64,000 bases of DNA from Stenotrophomonas sp. SAU14A_NAIMI4_5 (lineage in GTDB: Bacteria; Pseudomonadota; Gammaproteobacteria; Xanthomonadales; Xanthomonadaceae): NCBI RefSeq assembly GCF_003086795.1, contig NZ_CP026003.1, positions 3,498,770 to 3,562,769 of the forward strand, written 5' to 3'. Below are positions 7,357 to 16,074 of the stretch, piece after piece. The translations under genes were made by a program, and so were the position numbers. Below the pieces are notes generated by a model that was not told the DNA's origin, ran no database searches, and was given only the letters and a program-made list of their open reading frames with translations. Each line of letters opens with the position of its first letter. Positions within the stretch are counted from its first letter, which is position 1.

Positions 7357-8985
7357 ATGGGACGACGGAGCGGCCTGGAAGGATTTTTGCGGGCAGCTGG
7401 CCGGGCAGCGGCCGCAGCGCAGCGGGAGAGCAAGCGCCGAGAGCGGATGCAGGCCACGCAGCTGAGACAGTTGGAGCGCCATCAGCGTATGGCAGCCGCT
7501 CAGCAGATGCGGGAGCTGCGCGCGATGGAAAAGGAAGAAAAGGCGGCAGCCCGTTTGGCCAAGGCCGAATACCTTCAGGATCGACAGGCGGAGGCCGACG
7601 ACCTCAACGCCGAGCTAAAAGACCGGCTGGAGGAGCTGGAGGGGTTGCTCCTTCACACCCTCTCGGTGAATGACACCATCAGCTTCGACAGCCTGCGGCA
7701 CACGGATCCTCACCCCACCTTCAAGACACCCAAGGAGTTGATGCCAGGCGTGGCCCCAGCCCCGGTTGACGTGCTCGCCCCCACCGGCCTTGCACGGTTC
7801 TGGCCGGGCGCTGGAAAGCGACACTTGGCGGCTCAAACGGCAGCACGAGATACCCATCAACAGGCTCTGGAGCAGTTTCAGAGTGCGGAAGCGCAAAAAA
7901 GAAAACGCCTGACCGACCTACGAACCGAACATGAGGCGGCTCGCGCCCTCTACGATGCCGATGTGGCTCGTCGGAACGCGGAAGTTGATGCCTTTCAGCA
8001 GGCTTACAACGCGCACGAGCCAGACGCCGTCGTCGCCTACAACGACATGGTGCTGACACGCTCGGAATACCCCGCCGAGGGCTTCCCGCAGTCCTTCAAG
8101 CTGGCCTACGCAGAGGAATTCAAGGAACTGGTCATAGAGTATGACCTCCCAGAGGTGTCCGTCATTCCTGCCGAATCGGACTACCGCTACGTCAAGACCC
8201 GGGATGCTATCGACGCCAAGGCGCGTAAGGCAAGCGACATCAAAGCGCTCTACCAGGACATCATCGCCTCCATCACCTTGCGCACGCTGCACGAGGTGTT
8301 TGAAGCCGACCAAGCGGATGCCTTAGCGTTGGTGACCTTCAATGGCGTGGTCGATGCACACGACCCCACCACTGGGCAAGAGGTCCGCGTCCCTGTGGTC
8401 TCGGTCCGCGCGACCAAGGCCGCCTTCCTGCAACTACGGCTGGACCGAGTGGAAAAAATCCCATGCCTCCGAAACTTGGGCGCTCAGGTATCCAGCCGGC
8501 CGGATGAGCTACAAGCCATCAAGCCGATTGTTGAGTTCAACATGGTCGATAAGCGCTTCATTGCCCAGACAGACGTGCTCTCGGGCCTGGAGTCGCGGCC
8601 CAATCTGCTGGAGCTGACCCCTGGTGAGTTCGAAGCGCTGGTATCGAATCTCTTTAGTCAAATGGGGTTGGATACGAAGCTGACACGCAGCTCCCGCGAC
8701 GGCGGCGTGGATGCGGTGGCCTTCGACACCCGCCCGGTGCTGGGTGGAAAGGTCGTCATTCAAGCCAAGCGCTATAAGGACACAGCGGGCGTCAGCGCGG
8801 TTCGGGACCTCTACGGAACCATGCTCAACGAAGGTGCCAGCAAAGGCATCCTAGTTTGCACCAGCGGCTACGGCACTGCGGCGTTCGAGTTCGCAAAGGA
8901 TAAGCCCATCGAGTTGATCGATGGAGGCGGCCTGCTCTACCTCTTGAGGGAGCATGCAGGCCTTGATGCACGTATCGCAGCGTAA
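7357..8985 (+). CDS. Mrr-type restriction endonuclease with coiled-coil N terminus
   Basis: This is a 542-aa protein. Residues about 10-120 and 170-220 are Ala/Glu/Arg/Gln-rich and likely coiled coil; a middle domain of unknown type follows; residues 420-542 form an Mrr-like PD-(D/E)XK nuclease (LTPGEFEALVSNLF, SRDGGVDAVAF with D452, VVIQAKRYKD with Q469 and K471). Mrr enzymes cut modified or foreign DNA. The ATG at 7357 has AGGGGG upstream. The NYN/LOTUS gene begins 11 bases after the stop, so the two are probably co-transcribed. It is the first gene inside the island. Confidence 0.8.
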   Translation: MGRRSGLEGFLRAAGRAAAAAQRESKRRERMQATQLRQLERHQRMAAAQQMRELRAMEKEEKAAARLAKAEYLQDRQAEADDLNAELKDRLEELEGLLLHTLSVNDTISFDSLRHTDPHPTFKTPKELMPGVAPAPVDVLAPTGLARFWPGAGKRHLAAQTAARDTHQQALEQFQSAEAQKRKRLTDLRTEHEAARALYDADVARRNAEVDAFQQAYNAHEPDAVVAYNDMVLTRSEYPAEGFPQSFKLAYAEEFKELVIEYDLPEVSVIPAESDYRYVKTRDAIDAKARKASDIKALYQDIIASITLRTLHEVFEADQADALALVTFNGVVDAHDPTTGQEVRVPVVSVRATKAAFLQLRLDRVEKIPCLRNLGAQVSSRPDELQAIKPIVEFNMVDKRFIAQTDVLSGLESRPNLLELTPGEFEALVSNLFSQMGLDTKLTRSSRDGGVDAVAFDTRPVLGGKVVIQAKRYKDTAGVSAVRDLYGTMLNEGASKGILVCTSGYGTAAFEFAKDKPIELIDGGGLLYLLREHAGLDARIAA

Positions 8986-8996
8986 GGACCAACAAA

Positions 8997-9770
8997 ATGG
9001 CAAACGGATCCGCCGCTCCCGATAGCAAAGTGGCTGTGTTGGTCGATTGTGACAATGTAAATCCTGAGATCGTTGACCATGCCCTACTGATGGGAGCTCA
9101 GTTCGGACGGGTGGTGGTTCGGAGGGGTTACGGCAACCACTCCACGCTGACCAAGCGTTGGCAGGAAACACTCGTCCGGCAAGCGTTTACCCCATGCCTG
9201 CAATACCAATACGCCCCTGGCAAGAACACGGCGGACATCGCGTTGGCGCTGGACGCCTTAGAAGCCATGTTCGACCAGCGCGCAGACACCTTCTGTTTGG
9301 TCACCAGTGACTCTGACTTCGCTTACCTGTGTCGTAAGCTTCGAGAGCGAGGCGCCACGGTTTGCATCGTGGGTGAAGCTAAGACGCCAGAGGCGTTGCG
9401 TAACGCCTGCGACCAGTTTTTTGAGTGGCAACCAACGGAGTCGAATGCGACCTGCGAAGAGTCGCCTGCCCCGACCGCTAAAGTCGCCCCCAGCAAAGCC
9501 GAAGTGGCCAAGCCGGTTCCCAAACGCCGCCCTCGCTTCCTTGTCGACGCGGTTGCCTTACTGGCCGATGGGACGACGGACGGGGAAGTGGTGCTAGGGA
9601 CACTCGGCCACTATCTGAAGCGGACTGACCCATCCTTCTCGCCGAAGGCGTACGGCCACTCCGGCCTCCTGGACATGATCCAGACATACGACCTGCTGAC
9701 AGCCACACAAGCGCCCGGCGGTCATTGGTTAGTCAGACTGGCACCACAACCCGAATCGACAGCTGCATGA
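8997..9770 (+). CDS. NYN-domain RNase-like protein with C-terminal LOTUS/OST-HTH domain
   Basis: This 257-aa protein has an N-terminal NYN (PIN-like, LabA/DUF88) domain at about residues 8-140. The acidic positions typical of the fold are present: VLVDCDNVN, KNTADIALALDA and LVTSDSDFAYL. A linker rich in Ala/Pro/Lys leads to a C-terminal domain (about 180-250, LVDAVALLADGTTDGEVVLGTL...) that resembles the OST-HTH/LOTUS winged helix often attached to NYN domains. Such proteins are predicted to bind and cleave RNA. Placement 11 bp behind a nuclease gene suggests one two-component defence operon. Confidence 0.8.
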   Translation: MANGSAAPDSKVAVLVDCDNVNPEIVDHALLMGAQFGRVVVRRGYGNHSTLTKRWQETLVRQAFTPCLQYQYAPGKNTADIALALDALEAMFDQRADTFCLVTSDSDFAYLCRKLRERGATVCIVGEAKTPEALRNACDQFFEWQPTESNATCEESPAPTAKVAPSKAEVAKPVPKRRPRFLVDAVALLADGTTDGEVVLGTLGHYLKRTDPSFSPKAYGHSGLLDMIQTYDLLTATQAPGGHWLVRLAPQPESTAA

Positions 9771-9915
9771 CTTTGTTACCGGCAGGCTTCTGTCATCCCT
9801 AGGCATTGAGAGTCAAATTCAATATTTGTGAACCAACGCAGATTCCGTCTCTTGCCAATCTGGGACGAAGTGCTTCGATGTGAAGACCCTTCATACTGAG
9901 AGCTTCAGAGATCCA

Positions 9916-10248
9916 ATGCCTGCCAACGTAGAACTTCGCATCGCCAGCCGCCTCCTGCCCGCCCTCATGGCGCAAAGCGGGACCAGAGACGTCGCCGAAC
10001 GCGAAGCCGATATTCAACACGCCCTGGATGTAGCCGCCGCTCTGATGCGCCGGTTCGCAGCATCACCTGCCGGACAAGCGCAGCAAGCCTATGTGCCCAG
10101 CGCCGGGGCGCGACCTGCCCCACGGGCGGCGACTGTAAGCCGAGATCAGGTGCCGCCAACGTTCGTTTCGCCCGACGAATGGCGCAAGGCACGCGGGCTG
10201 GCTCCCGCGCCGGTTCCTCGAAAGCCTTCTGGACCGACGATTCACTGA
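9916..10248 (+). CDS. hypothetical protein
   Basis: This 110-aa protein (MPANVELRIASRLLPAL...) has a helical N-terminal half and a Pro/Ala-rich C-terminal half ending in a short conserved-looking segment (FVSPDEWRKARGLAPAPV). A GTG at 9880 would add 12 residues. It is separated from the NYN gene by 145 bp and ends inside a symmetric terminator shared with the convergent relaxase gene. No function is recognised; an accessory to mobilization or to the nuclease operon is possible. Confidence 0.5.
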   Translation: MPANVELRIASRLLPALMAQSGTRDVAEREADIQHALDVAAALMRRFAASPAGQAQQAYVPSAGARPAPRAATVSRDQVPPTFVSPDEWRKARGLAPAPVPRKPSGPTIH

Positions 10249-10286
10249 AAGACGAAGCCCCGCATCTGCGGGGCTTCGTCTTTCAG
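10245..10286. terminator. bidirectional terminator
   Basis: A perfect 42-bp inverted repeat (CTGAAAGACGAAGCCCCGC, TCTG-type loop, complement) contains the stop codons of both convergent genes: TGA at 10246-10248 on plus and at 10283-10285 on minus. The A/T-rich outer arms give a T tract in each direction. Confidence 0.85.
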
Positions 10287-11812
10287 TGGAGGGTGGGCGG
10301 CCGTGGCTTCAAAACGGGAGCGGGGGAGTCCCTTGCAACCGGCGAAATGGTCTGCCGTTCAAGAGCGAGCTGGGACGGCGAAGGGAGGGTCTCCAGTTCG
10401 ATCGCCTTGCGAAGAATGTCCGCGTCCACCTCTGCCAGCGCGTCAGCTGACCCACGCGAACGTGCCTTCTCCAACTCTTTTGTCCGCTGCTCAAGGGCCG
10501 ACAAGCGGCGTTCCCGTCGCTGCGTCCATTCCGGCCTTGAATAGCCATTGGTTCCCAGGGGGTAGTCAGTGTTGAACCGCTCCCACTCGTGCTGAGCCAA
10601 GTGATGTAGGCGTTCGGCCCTGCCCAGCGACACCAACCGTAAAGCGCGCCCGAGGATAGCGGCTCGCAGTGCCCGGACCTGGAGAACCGCCGTGGTGATC
10701 CACTCTCTCAATGGGACCGTCTCTCCCACCCGTGCCAGTTCAGCTCGGGCCCATTCGAGACCAGCACGGATGCGCTGGGTCGAGAGGTCTGCCCTGGCGC
10801 GCGCGATGTCCTGGAGGTCACGCAGGGCCTGAGCCACGCGCTCGGCGAGACTGATGGGGCGCGGGCCTTCGGTTGCTTCGTGCTGGCGGCCCAGGACCTG
10901 AGGCAGCCGCATTCCGGACACGCCTCGAATATCGAGTCCGGGAGCCAAGCCCTGCATGGAGGCCGGTCGGCCACCTTGCGCATGACCGACCGACGCCGAC
11001 ATGGGAACTGCCCTGCCCTCACGCCCAGCTTGAAGGGTGAGATAGTCCAGATGTTCGGTGTTGCCCGCTTCGATGGCGTCATTCTCTGCCACCAGCCGGC
11101 TGTCCATGCCCTTCCGGGACAGCGCGGCGGCCGCCTTGCCCAAGTGCTTGGTCGGCTCTCGAGACAATGCCATCGCCTGGAGCTCGTCACCCCGGTCCGC
11201 CGCCGCCCGAGCCTGCTCTGCCAAGCTGCGGTGGTCAATCGTGACCGTCAGGCCAGCCGCTTCAAGGTGTGCGTTGGTCGCTTCAGCGACCATCTCCCGA
11301 ACCCACTGGACTTGTACTTTTCCAGACACGCCGCCGTCCAGCTCTCGCGTCTTTTCCCCGAATCCCTCCGGCCCAATGCGCCGGGTGCTGGCAAGCAGGT
11401 GCACGTGATGATTGAGCCCATCCGGGGTTCCTGGGGAGTGGATGCTGGCTTGGATAGCGAACTGATAGCGATCCACCAACGCCTCGGCAATGGCAAACGC
11501 TAAGTGCGCGCGCTGTTCGTCGGAGAGCTCGTGCGGCAACGACAGCTCAAACTCCCGGGCGACCGTGGCGTCCTTGCGGCGCTCGGCAGCTTCGGCCACG
11601 GCCCAAAGCTCGCCGGGCACCAGTGCCCAGTCGGGCGCATGTGAAGGCGCGAGGCAGAAAGTCTCAACGACGCCGCTCCTGCGGCGGTAGTCATGCTGCT
11701 GCCCGGTGATGAGATCGGACAGCAGCAAGCCACCTCGATAGGCGGCCGCGGCGACAGCGGATTGGCCTTTGCCTCGGCTGAAGGTTTTGACTGATGCGTG
11801 GAAGATAGCCAT
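10283..11812 (-). CDS. MobA/MobL-family relaxase
   Basis: This 509-aa protein opens MAIFHASVKTFSRGKGQSAVAAAAYR, the hallmark of MobA/MobL (MOBQ) relaxases, and has the metal-binding histidine motif HHVH (135-138) within DGLNHHVHLLASTRR; the catalytic Tyr is expected near the N terminus (Y25 candidate). The C-terminal part is Arg/Glu-rich and helical. The enzyme would nick the oriT immediately upstream (about 11.9 kb) and start transfer of the island using another element's secretion system. No primase or helicase domain is evident, so it is shorter than plasmid RSF1010 MobA. Confidence 0.85.
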   Translation of the reverse strand: MAIFHASVKTFSRGKGQSAVAAAAYRGGLLLSDLITGQQHDYRRRSGVVETFCLAPSHAPDWALVPGELWAVAEAAERRKDATVAREFELSLPHELSDEQRAHLAFAIAEALVDRYQFAIQASIHSPGTPDGLNHHVHLLASTRRIGPEGFGEKTRELDGGVSGKVQVQWVREMVAEATNAHLEAAGLTVTIDHRSLAEQARAAADRGDELQAMALSREPTKHLGKAAAALSRKGMDSRLVAENDAIEAGNTEHLDYLTLQAGREGRAVPMSASVGHAQGGRPASMQGLAPGLDIRGVSGMRLPQVLGRQHEATEGPRPISLAERVAQALRDLQDIARARADLSTQRIRAGLEWARAELARVGETVPLREWITTAVLQVRALRAAILGRALRLVSLGRAERLHHLAQHEWERFNTDYPLGTNGYSRPEWTQRRERRLSALEQRTKELEKARSRGSADALAEVDADILRKAIELETLPSPSQLALERQTISPVARDSPAPVLKPRPPTLH

Positions 11813-11815
11813 AAA

Positions 11816-11945
11816 AACTCCTGAAAACAGGAGTCTTTATGGATCAGCTTCTGCGTTTGGCAAGCCTCCCAGAGGCTTGGGGTTCCAGGGGCGAAGCCCT
11901 TGGCGCACGCATCCGTCAGGATGCCTAAGTGCGCTCTTCGCCTCT
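11816..11945. other. putative oriT, RSF1010/IncQ-like
   Basis: Upstream of the relaxase start lies a hairpin ACTCCTGAAAACAGGAGT (from about 11818), a second inverted repeat (CAAGCCTCCCAGAGGCTTG) and then GCATCC-gtca-GGATGC (11909-11924) followed by TAAGTGCGCTCT (11926-11937). The last motif closely resembles the nick-region core of IncQ/RSF1010 oriT (TAAGTGCGCCCT), also preceded by an inverted repeat. Position, symmetry and relaxase type agree. Confidence 0.7.
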
Positions 11946-12079
11946 TATTGCCAACTTCGCCGACCGACTGTCTCGCGAGATGACCTTGCCGAGGACACGT
12001 AGTGACTGCGAGTTCTCCAGTTGACTCGCGATATGATCTACTTGCAGTATCGACAACCGATCAAAATTCCAAAGGAAAT

Positions 12080-13708
12080 ATGGACGTATCCATTGCATTT
12101 CAGGGCGGGGGTGCCCGCGTATTAGAGCTGTTAGCAGCTGCGCAAGCTTGCCGCGCACACCAAGAAGAAAAAAAACTAAAGATAATACGCGCCTCAGGAA
12201 CTTCGGCAGGAGCGATTGCGGCCGCCATGTTGGCCACCAACTGCGACATCCCAAAGGTTATTGAAGAGCTACCTAAACTTGAGCGGGAGGTCAGCAAGTC
12301 ATTCCCCGCGTCTCGACTTAAAAAAGCAAAAATCGCATTCCGCTGGCTCCGGGGCCTTCCCATCTATAGCGAGAAGGATGTGGAAGACCTGCTAATAAAA
12401 ATATTCGCCTTTGGCGGTGTAGATGCCCTACTTCCACTTGAGGACCTGGTTGACAAACGTTATGAACTGCGGATTCTTCGTTCAGACATTCGAGCCAACA
12501 CCTCTAGAGATATCAGCCAGAATTCATCAGAGCGCCTCGTGGATGCACTCGTGGACTCCGCCGCAATCCCCTTTGTTTTTCGAACGCCAAAAAAATCAAA
12601 TAGGCCTGAACTAATCGATGGAGGCATTTTCCAGAACCTGCCAGCGATTGAAGCAGCGAAGAATCTCCCTGAGGGCTGTGCTGTCCTGGCCTTTTCTTTC
12701 GACAAAGCCTCGCGAGCGGTCTCCAAAAAAACAACACTTCTGGAATACGGAAAAGCAATAATAGACAGCTTAGTCGACGAGCGAGTGGAGAGCTCCGTCC
12801 TAGGAATCAAGGAGTCTAATGTGATTAGACTTCCGCAGCACAGATCAACGCTCGACTTTAAGAGCATCTTTACCGAAAACTCTAGGAGAGGGTTCAATGA
12901 TGAAGTTGTCTCCATCAAGAGCAAAGTCTTAGCTTGGAAAGATCGATACTATGGAGCGTCAGGCCACGACCTGCACTCTACGCACCCCGTAGATGTAGCA
13001 GCTGCCTCGAGCCTTGTGCGCAAACGAGCTCTAGATTTTTTCACCAAAGCTAAAAGCGCCACTTATCACGCCAGCCTCGTTCGACATGAGGTAACGTACG
13101 AGGCACTGGGATTGAATGTAGTCGAGAGCATCCAGATGGAAGTTCACATCGACGGAGAAAGAAATCCTGGACTTCAGTTTCTTCAATTTAACTATTACGC
13201 CGGATCTGACAGCTCACTCCTTAGAGATGTCGACCTTCAGGTTTACGATTCAAACGGAAATTCGAGGATGGCCCTCCTTCTCCCCTTCCGCATTGAAGGC
13301 TCTCGGATGGGCATTACCAACTTAGTAGGTTTAGATCGCCCGTTGGCAAGTGGAGATATGATTCGAATCGTCAAAGTTGAAAAAACATACAACGGCCTCG
13401 CTCGCTACGAGCAAGAAGGATTGTGCTGGGAATCATTTCGAATGACACCAGGCAAGACCACAGACAGACTTGAGATTGTTACCCACTTCAGGGACGCAAA
13501 TTTTCCGAAGCATCACGGAGACGCACGACCCGATGAAATTAATCATAGAGAAGTTTACGAAGAAGTTGGCGAGGGCAACCAACTAAAAACGAAAACTCGG
13601 ATTGACCCTTCTTATAAAGCCGGGTGGAAGTCACTCATTTCCGAAGTCGACCTCACCACCTTGACAAATGGAATGAACTTCGCTAGTGTTGTCTACTATA
13701 AAGATTAA
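12080..13708 (+). CDS. patatin-like phospholipase
   Basis: This 542-aa protein has all patatin landmarks: oxyanion loop GGGAR (9-13), nucleophile elbow GTSAG with S42, and the Asp of DGG (180-182), a complete Ser-Asp dyad. The C-terminal part, beyond about residue 300, has no recognised domain and looks beta-rich. Patatin phospholipases serve as membrane-degrading effectors in several defence systems, but no cyclase or sensor gene adjoins it here. The ATG at 12080 is chosen for its AAAGGAAAT site; a GTG at 12002 is possible. The gene is clearly more AT-rich than its neighbours, which points to recent acquisition. Confidence 0.78.
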   Translation: MDVSIAFQGGGARVLELLAAAQACRAHQEEKKLKIIRASGTSAGAIAAAMLATNCDIPKVIEELPKLEREVSKSFPASRLKKAKIAFRWLRGLPIYSEKDVEDLLIKIFAFGGVDALLPLEDLVDKRYELRILRSDIRANTSRDISQNSSERLVDALVDSAAIPFVFRTPKKSNRPELIDGGIFQNLPAIEAAKNLPEGCAVLAFSFDKASRAVSKKTTLLEYGKAIIDSLVDERVESSVLGIKESNVIRLPQHRSTLDFKSIFTENSRRGFNDEVVSIKSKVLAWKDRYYGASGHDLHSTHPVDVAAASSLVRKRALDFFTKAKSATYHASLVRHEVTYEALGLNVVESIQMEVHIDGERNPGLQFLQFNYYAGSDSSLLRDVDLQVYDSNGNSRMALLLPFRIEGSRMGITNLVGLDRPLASGDMIRIVKVEKTYNGLARYEQEGLCWESFRMTPGKTTDRLEIVTHFRDANFPKHHGDARPDEINHREVYEEVGEGNQLKTKTRIDPSYKAGWKSLISEVDLTTLTNGMNFASVVYYKD

Positions 13709-13784
13709 TCTTCTTGGGAGGCTGTGATGCGCGGAGTTCAAGAAATTTAACGCCTAGTTTGCCTTGGTGGAATTTTAGCAGCGG

Positions 13785-13823
13785 AAAAAGCCCGATACCT
13801 TTATGAGGTGTTGGGCTTTTTTA
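13785..13823. terminator. terminator after the patatin gene
   Basis: AAAAAGCCCGATACCT, a TTATG loop and AGGTGTTGGGCTTTTTT form a stem with A and T tracts on the two sides, so it can work in both directions. It separates the patatin gene from the minus-strand remnant that follows. Confidence 0.8.
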
Positions 13824-13983
13824 TGCTAGGGCGTGCGCCGTTTATTCACCTGTCTGCGTCAGCGGGGCTAACCGGTGTAGGATTTTCCTTGCCAGATGGA
13901 CAAGAAACCTACCGCTTTTGGCACGTTGTTTATCTGAACGTAGCCTGGGTGAGTCGCGGGATGCGCTCGCGCCTTCGCGGAGC

Positions 13984-14552
13984 CTACCATTGAACGCAAA
14001 GGTCATCCTCACGTTCAGCTGCAGCTTTTGGCTCTTCACCGAACTCTGGCAGCATCATCTCCGATAGGCGCTCTCCTTGAGCTAAGAGGTGTTCGTAGGT
14101 CATGACCGTGATTCCATGCATCCGCCGATTGAGGCCGTGGAATGCGCGCTGCTGCTCATCAGTCCAATCATGGGAGCGCCCAATGACGATGGTGGCGCGT
14201 GGGTGGTAGGCCACTACCTCTTCGTGGTCTCGCAAGCCCTTGTCTGCGAAGTCGTGGAGCATGTCGAGGTATCGGCGGCGTTGACCCACCGCTTTGGAAA
14301 CGTCCGCAGAGAAATAGAAGTTATTGCGGGCTCTGTCGTAAAGCAGCACGTCCATGTCCTGCCACGTGTCTACGTTCCAGGAAGGATGATAGACCCAGGT
14401 CATGAGGGCTGAGCCTCCGGCGTAGTCCAGCGACCAGATGTCCCGGCGCTCGATATAGCGCCGCTTGCTCTCCCCTCGAGTGACCTTTCGGGCGATGAAG
14501 GACTCTAAGCTCGGCTCCACCTTGCCGCGACTAGAGAGCCGCCAAGTAGTGT
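13984..14552 (-). pseudogene. chimeric remnant: UDG-like gene fused to the SduA nuclease 3' end
   Basis: The frame reads RGESKRRYIERRDIWSLDY...HPSWNVDTWQD, matching residues about 165-228 of the UDG-like protein at 17463-18197, then switches without a break to MDVLLYDRARNNFYFSADVSKA...DDLCVQW, matching residues about 234 to the end of SduA at 16352-17425. Homology to the UDG-like gene extends upstream of any start codon (TTWR at about 14550) and then stops, so the 5' end is cut off. The joint lies just after the catalytic ELK of SduA, so that motif is missing. A deletion between two adjacent genes of a duplicated pair explains it. Confidence 0.8.
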
Positions 14553-14636
14553 CCTGCAGGAGGCGGGTGGGAAATAAGACATCGCTTTAGCCTTCATCTT
14601 GCATTCTATCAGGCGGTCTGCAATCAAGGCCCAGCA

Positions 14637-15398
14637 TCAGCCCAGCTTCATCCAACGCTTAGCGTCGTCCACGACAGCCTGATCATCAGTCATATCAAGA
14701 GGCGAGTTCACCACGCGCCAGCCCGCAGAGACGCGCGTGCGCCTTCGATTGGCACTGTTGAATCGGAGATTGCGCCACACCAACCCCTCCCTGGCAGGGT
14801 GCTTCTTATCGGCCAAGATCTTCTCCAAATCGCCATTGGGGAGGTGCCCCACTCTCGGGGCTGCGATGCTTCGGGCGGCAATCGCAGCGACACTGTTCCT
14901 GAAGAGCTCCGAAGACGGGGTGTCAGCATAGTGGGCAACGTCAAGGGGCTCGCAATACTGACGTAGACGCCAGACGAGCAAATCCAAGCCACCCAGCTCG
15001 CTATCTTCCACATGGTAAGACCGAACCAGGTAGCGATCAAAGTCCCAGCGGACCAGATTGTCCAATGCTTCTTGTTCCACCTCGGTGAGCTCAAGATCGA
15101 TTGAGAGCTTGGATCGAACGTCGGCGAAAGCGTCCGCTACTCTGTGACCTAGGCGCTTCGTGTCACAACGATTCAGCATGAGGATGCATTTCAGATACTT
15201 CTCGACAGCCTGCTCCGCTGCCGCCAGATACTGCGGATACAGCCTCGCTCTCATGGCCAACCGCGCAGCGATGTAGTCCCCGTCTCCTGTGTCCCGAAAA
15301 CATCGAATAGCGAAAAGATTGACCTTCGCGTGAAGCGTCGGCGGTCGATAAGCAGCTCGCGCGGCCGCGATCTCCGCTCCAATGTCTCGGTTTTTCAT
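14637..15398 (-). CDS. HEPN-domain-like protein
   Basis: This 253-aa protein (start MKNRDIGAEIAAARAAY; GGGAGG about 12 bases upstream) has the segment YLAAAEQAVEKYLKCILMLNR, typical of helix 1-2 of HEPN domains (AAxxAxEKxLKAxL). HEPN proteins are RNases or partners of nucleotidyltransferases in toxin-antitoxin and defence loci; a clear RX4-6H catalytic motif is not obvious, so it may be a non-catalytic member. It is followed on the minus strand by the chimeric remnant and preceded by two small genes, all inside the duplicated Shedu interval. Confidence 0.55.
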   Translation of the reverse strand: MKNRDIGAEIAAARAAYRPPTLHAKVNLFAIRCFRDTGDGDYIAARLAMRARLYPQYLAAAEQAVEKYLKCILMLNRCDTKRLGHRVADAFADVRSKLSIDLELTEVEQEALDNLVRWDFDRYLVRSYHVEDSELGGLDLLVWRLRQYCEPLDVAHYADTPSSELFRNSVAAIAARSIAAPRVGHLPNGDLEKILADKKHPAREGLVWRNLRFNSANRRRTRVSAGWRVVNSPLDMTDDQAVVDDAKRWMKLG

Positions 15399-15513
15399 CT
15401 TCAACCGCGCCTCCCGCACCACATATCCGTGTAGATGTGAGCGCAAGCCAGCTTCCAGCAGCTCGACGATGATCCGACCAACGTAGGGTGGAGAGCAGCA
15501 ATGTAACCATCGG

Positions 15514-15972
15514 TCATGATGAAAAATCCTGGTAGTCTCCACGGTCCCAAGATCGGTAGCGCCAAGGGAGGACATCCTCCAAGGCCGTTATCCGCGGCTC
15601 TGGCATCACTGATAGCGCACGCGTGCCCAAAAGCAAGCGATCCAAGCGGTCGTTGGGAACGAACAGCCATGGCTGAACCGTCCAATCGACGGGGATACCA
15701 CAATCCCTCGCCAGCGCCTCCTTCAAGGCAAGCCAGTGCTGATCCCAGCTTTTCAGGCGGTTCAACAGCGCAGGCAGGCGGTCCGCATAAGAGATTTCGC
15801 AAAGGTAGGCCGCTCGGTCCCGGACGCTCACAGCGACCGCGTCGCAATACCAGTGAGGCCCACTGGTATCAGGATTGCTCCCAGGGTTCAGCTGGATGCA
15901 ACACTGTGCATTGATGAACAACCTTCGGTCCGCCCGGAGGAAGTCCAGCACTACGCTCTCGAAATGATCCAT
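15514..15972 (-). CDS. hypothetical protein, possible PD-(D/E)XK-like fold
   Basis: This 152-aa protein is read from the ATG at 15972 (GGAGG 7 bases upstream). The central piece HWYCDAVAVSVRDRAAYLCEISYA has the strand-Asp-strand-Glu-x-Ser layout of a degenerate PD-(D/E)XK core, followed by a helix (LPALLNRLKSW). That assignment is by eye and weak. It ends 115 bp before the HEPN gene and probably shares its transcript. Confidence 0.5.
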   Translation of the reverse strand: MDHFESVVLDFLRADRRLFINAQCCIQLNPGSNPDTSGPHWYCDAVAVSVRDRAAYLCEISYADRLPALLNRLKSWDQHWLALKEALARDCGIPVDWTVQPWLFVPNDRLDRLLLGTRALSVMPEPRITALEDVLPWRYRSWDRGDYQDFSS

Positions 15973-16074
15973 CCCGCCTCCTGACCCACTCCATGGCAGA
16001 GCAGCCTCCTTGAACACAAACGCGGCGGGCTGCATTCAACGCAGCCCACAACCCTCTCTTCCCCTCTCAGCAGC

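Noticed and set aside
9880..9915. GTG start for the 110-aa protein
   Set aside because: Adds 12 residues of poor composition without a clear ribosome site; kept as an alternative only.
12002..12079. Extended N terminus of the patatin protein from GTG 12002
   Set aside because: The family begins at the strand leading to GGGAR, and the ATG at 12080 has a good ribosome site.
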